Assembly (NCBI GenBank): GCA_020216745.1
Contig: JAIWNQ010000046.1
Span: 1 to 10,000, forward strand
Origin: Candidatus Hydrogenedens sp.
Lineage (GTDB): Bacteria; Hydrogenedentota; Hydrogenedentia; Hydrogenedentales; Hydrogenedentaceae
Length of the DNA stretch: 10,000 nucleotides
Direction: 5' to 3'
In this document: positions 7,776 to 10,000 of the stretch, one piece after another
How positions within the stretch are numbered: the first letter of the stretch is position 1
Layout of the letters: each line of letters begins with the position of its first letter
Translations under genes and position numbers: made by a program
Notes under the pieces: model-generated
The model's input: the letters and a program-made list of their open reading frames with translations, nothing else
Databases searched by the model: none
Told to the model about the DNA's origin: nothing

Positions 7776-9140
7776 ATGAATGATAGTAAATTAACAAGGC
7801 GTGCCTTCCTCACAGTAACAACGACATGTGCATTAGTAGGCAGTGCTTTTGCAAAGAAACAAAAAGTGAATACTGCAAATGTTGTTCCGAGAAAAGTATC
7901 CCCAAATGAAAAATTAAACATTGCGGGTATCGGTGTAGGTGGACAAGGAAAAGGAGATATTATGAATTGCAAGAGTGAAAATATAATTGCACTCTGCGAT
8001 GTTGACGACAAAAGGGCAGAAGAAACATTTTATCTGTTACCGAATGCAAAGAGGTATAAAGATTACAGAAAAATGTTAGAAGAACTTGACAAAGAAATCG
8101 ATGCAGTTGTTATTTCGACACCAGACCATGTGCATGCACCCGCTGCATATATGGCTATGATGATGGGGAAACATGTCCGTGTTCAGAAACCACTAACACA
8201 TACGATTGCTGAAGCTCGACTTCTTACTAAGGTGGCAAAAGAAACAGGCGTAATAACACAGATGGGAAATCAAGGGCATGCTGGTGATGGAGTTCGCGAG
8301 TTGTGCGAGATGATATGGACAGGTGCGATTGGCGATGTTAAAGAAGCCCATATTTGGACAAATCGTCCTATCTGGCCACAAGGTATTACAAAGCCTTTGC
8401 CCGCAAGAGAAGTTCCACCTACTATTGATTGGGATTTATGGATAGGTCCTGCTCCTATGAGACCGTATAATCCTGGTTATGCACCATTCAAGTGGAGAGG
8501 ATGGTGGGATTTTGGTTGTGGTGCTATTGGCGATATGGCGTGCCACATTATGGACCCGGCATTCTGGGCTCTCAAATTATACGAAGCTCCAAAATATACC
8601 GTAGAGGTTATTCAGCAAGAGGGTATGAACACACAAACAGCCCCAAGAAAATCTATAATTAAATACCAGTTCCCCGCACGGGGCAATATGCCTCCTGTTG
8701 ATATTTATTGGTATGACGGTGGCTTACTACCTAAACGACCACCTGAAATTCCTGCAGATGAAAAATTAGGAGACGGTGACAACGGTTCGTTATTTGTCGG
8801 TACAAAGGGTTACCTAACAACAGGTTGCTATGGAGGTGATTCCAGATTAGTGCCTTCTGAAAAGATGAAGGATTACAAAAAACCAGATCCAATTATTCCA
8901 CGCATCCCTGATGAAAATCCATTCACAAACTGGATAGAAAGTATTAAATCAAATCAAAAAGCATGCTCTGACTTCGAATATGCTGGACCACTTACTGAAG
9001 TTGCCAATATGGGCAATGTCGCACTTTGGGCAGGAGAAAAAATTGAATTTGATGTGGCTTCTATGAAAATAACGAATGTTAAGAAAGCAAACAAGTATTT
9101 AACAAAGAAATATCGTAAAGGTTGGGAATTACCTGTATAA
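7776..9140 (+). CDS. Tat-exported Gfo/Idh/MocA-family oxidoreductase
   Basis: The 454-residue protein is an NAD(P)-dependent oxidoreductase of the Gfo/Idh/MocA family, whose members act on sugars, sugar acids, inositols and related compounds. The N-terminus has a twin-arginine signal, TRRAFL at residues 7-12, then a hydrophobic stretch ending in AFA before two lysines at 27-28; export as a folded, cofactor-loaded protein is likely. The Rossmann motif GIGVGGQGKG is at 51-60. The family E-K-P motif appears as V-Q-K-P (136-139, Lys138 catalytic-type). A conserved GCGAIGDMACHIMD block is at 247-260, with His257 and Asp260. QKP and this block are characteristic of the Tat-signalled subfamily common in Planctomycetota and related phyla. 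GGAGGT at 7763-7768, 7 bases upstream, gives a strong start. The gene is alone on its strand, divergent from the GspA-like gene and convergent with the phosphopantetheinyl transferase. Its substrate cannot be read from sequence; carbohydrate breakdown is the likely setting. Confidence 0.94.
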   Translation: MNDSKLTRRAFLTVTTTCALVGSAFAKKQKVNTANVVPRKVSPNEKLNIAGIGVGGQGKGDIMNCKSENIIALCDVDDKRAEETFYLLPNAKRYKDYRKMLEELDKEIDAVVISTPDHVHAPAAYMAMMMGKHVRVQKPLTHTIAEARLLTKVAKETGVITQMGNQGHAGDGVRELCEMIWTGAIGDVKEAHIWTNRPIWPQGITKPLPAREVPPTIDWDLWIGPAPMRPYNPGYAPFKWRGWWDFGCGAIGDMACHIMDPAFWALKLYEAPKYTVEVIQQEGMNTQTAPRKSIIKYQFPARGNMPPVDIYWYDGGLLPKRPPEIPADEKLGDGDNGSLFVGTKGYLTTGCYGGDSRLVPSEKMKDYKKPDPIIPRIPDENPFTNWIESIKSNQKACSDFEYAGPLTEVANMGNVALWAGEKIEFDVASMKITNVKKANKYLTKKYRKGWELPV

Positions 9141-9143
9141 TCA

Positions 9144-9932
9144 TTAGGACAAAGGTAATTCAAGTACACGTTCAAGTTTTATAAGCCCTGCAGGATACTT
9201 CTTACAGGGCTTATTTAATTCTATTTCACTATCTTTTGTTATTCGATATGCCTTAACAAATCTGCAGTTAACTTTATTTGTTACCAGAATTCCAGGACCA
9301 GGTAATAGTCTTTGTTGCCAGAGAAAAAATGATATGTTTAAATAATCAAATTTGTAAATTGTAGTATCTAAATCATCATAGTCAATATTTTTCAATTTCG
9401 AGATCAAATAGTTCACATACAATTCCTGTTCTTCAATAGAAAATCCTAATTTTAATAAAGCCTCGTGAACATTCCATAAGTGTAATAATATGTGTAAATT
9501 ATTAGGAATAGGACAGTTGCAAAATAACCTTCTCAAGATGGATTGTAATCTTTCCTTTTTTCTATTTGAACATTCAATATCTATACTTAAAAACGGTGTA
9601 TCAGCAAGAGCCAAAACAATCCAATTTTGAGAATGGCTAAAAGAAATATGCAACATATGTTTACTTTCACGTCCTGACTCTGGTGACCACAAAGTATCTT
9701 TTTTTATTAAAGAATCGTAAAAATGTAGACTAATATCCATTAAATTCATAATTTGATGGATTAAGAATCTGCTCAACAGTAATTCTTTCCTCCTTTTTGT
9801 GGACCGATAAAAGATAACCTTACTTAAGAGGTCCTGGGGTAAAAAAGGAGAGTTTTTATGGTATAAAATGAGCTCTTGTTCTGCAAATAAATCAAGGGGA
9901 GTATAAAATAAATATAAGCCGTTCAAATCCAA
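9144..9932 (-). CDS. Sfp-type 4'-phosphopantetheinyl transferase superfamily protein
   Basis: The product (262 aa from the TTG) resembles Sfp/Gsp-type phosphopantetheinyl transferases. These move phosphopantetheine from coenzyme A to a Ser of acyl or peptidyl carrier proteins in the cytoplasm. Visible family features are an Arg/Lys-rich segment followed by LLLSRFLIHQI (about 46-61), ISFSHS (96-101), the Mg-binding S-I-D-I-E with Asp118 and Glu120, and W-N-V-H-E-A at 153-158 with Glu157. The usual motif is W-x-x-K-E-A, so the conserved Lys is His156 here. The family call is good, but overall similarity is weak and activity is uncertain. The start is unclear. No ATG lies in frame before the in-frame stop at 9974-9972. 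TTG at 9932 aligns with the beginning of Sfp (G-x-Y strand) but has no ribosome binding site; ATT at 9956 has AAAGGA about 10 bases upstream. No carrier protein, PKS or NRPS gene is in view. Its 3' end contains the probable terminator of the convergent gene. Confidence 0.8.
   Translation of the reverse strand: MDLNGLYLFYTPLDLFAEQELILYHKNSPFLPQDLLSKVIFYRSTKRRKELLLSRFLIHQIMNLMDISLHFYDSLIKKDTLWSPESGRESKHMLHISFSHSQNWIVLALADTPFLSIDIECSNRKKERLQSILRRLFCNCPIPNNLHILLHLWNVHEALLKLGFSIEEQELYVNYLISKLKNIDYDDLDTTIYKFDYLNISFFLWQQRLLPGPGILVTNKVNCRFVKAYRITKDSEIELNKPCKKYPAGLIKLERVLELPLS
9181..9219 (+). terminator. Probable intrinsic terminator of the Gfo/Idh/MocA gene
   Basis: ATAAGCCCTG (9181-9190) and CAGGGCTTAT (9205-9214) are perfect inverted repeats of 10 bases around a 14-base loop, followed on the plus strand by TTAATTC. 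The position, 41 bases after the oxidoreductase stop codon, fits a terminator for that gene. The T-tract is short and interrupted, so efficiency is uncertain. On the minus strand the hairpin is followed by AAAACTTG, so it should not stop the transferase transcript. The whole structure lies inside the transferase coding sequence. Confidence 0.55.
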
Positions 9933-9958
9933 TGTTTTAGATATCCAACTTTTAATAC

Positions 9959-10000
9959 TTACTTTTTCCTTTCATATATTTGTAAAATTTTACCTGAGGG
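9959..10000 (-). CDS. Possible C-terminal end of a gene upstream of the transferase
   Basis: Reading leftward from the window edge, one frame is open and ends PSGKILQIYERKK at a TAA (9961-9959). A second frame is also open and ends at a TAA at 9954-9952. Either could be the tail of an upstream gene whose end overlaps the AAAGGA (9972-9967) ahead of the transferase, which would allow translational coupling. With about 14 codons, chance openness cannot be excluded. Confidence 0.2.
   Translation of the reverse strand, partial: PSGKILQIYERKK

Noticed and set aside
9982..9993. Perfect 12-base palindrome GTAAAATTTTAC near the right edge
   Set aside because: AT-rich palindromes of this size arise easily by chance, and the context lies outside the window.

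Overview
The window is AT-rich DNA (roughly one third G+C by eye) and holds six confidently identified protein-coding genes. There are no RNA genes, insertion sequences or CRISPR arrays. A lipoprotein-type murein transglycosylase, a GspA/ExeA-type ATPase with a periplasmic peptidoglycan-binding end, and a Tat-exported Gfo/Idh/MocA oxidoreductase together point to a bacterium with a Gram-negative envelope. Tat-signalled oxidoreductases of this subfamily are especially common in Planctomycetota, Verrucomicrobiota, Hydrogenedentota and Bacteroidota relatives. I infer a PVC/FCB-type or candidate-phylum organism with a low-GC genome, and cannot name it more closely.

Layout. Positions 1-218 carry no confident gene, only a possible start of a leftward gene at the extreme edge. 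From 219 to 7573, four genes run leftward. In transcription order they are a GspA/ExeA-like AAA+ ATPase (5765-7573), a soluble PAS/histidine kinase/receiver hybrid (3810-5657), a very long MltD-like lytic transglycosylase with seven LysM domains (887-3724), and a secreted PEBP/YbhB-family protein (219-785). The gaps between them are 85-107 bases with no obvious terminator, so a common transcript is possible but not proven. A 202-base divergent intergenic region (7574-7775) separates this group from the rightward oxidoreductase gene (7776-9140). Candidate promoters for both directions lie back to back there, and a small hairpin sits in the oxidoreductase leader. The oxidoreductase converges on a leftward Sfp-type phosphopantetheinyl transferase gene (9144-9932) with only 3 bases between the stop codons. 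The best intrinsic-terminator candidate for the oxidoreductase lies inside the 3' end of that transferase gene.

Functional reading. Three of the four leftward genes encode envelope proteins, and two of these have recognisable murein-binding modules (seven LysM domains; one PG_binding_1 domain). With the hybrid sensor kinase between them, the cluster looks like a cell-wall remodelling or envelope-assembly group. This is an inference from gene order. No secretin or other secretion component is visible. The most unusual details are a histidine kinase whose phospho-acceptor histidine appears shifted by one residue (Arg in the normal His place), a phosphopantetheinyl transferase with His for the usual Lys of the W-x-x-K-E-A motif and no ATG start, and the terminator embedded in the convergent gene. 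I did not find an obviously new multi-gene system.
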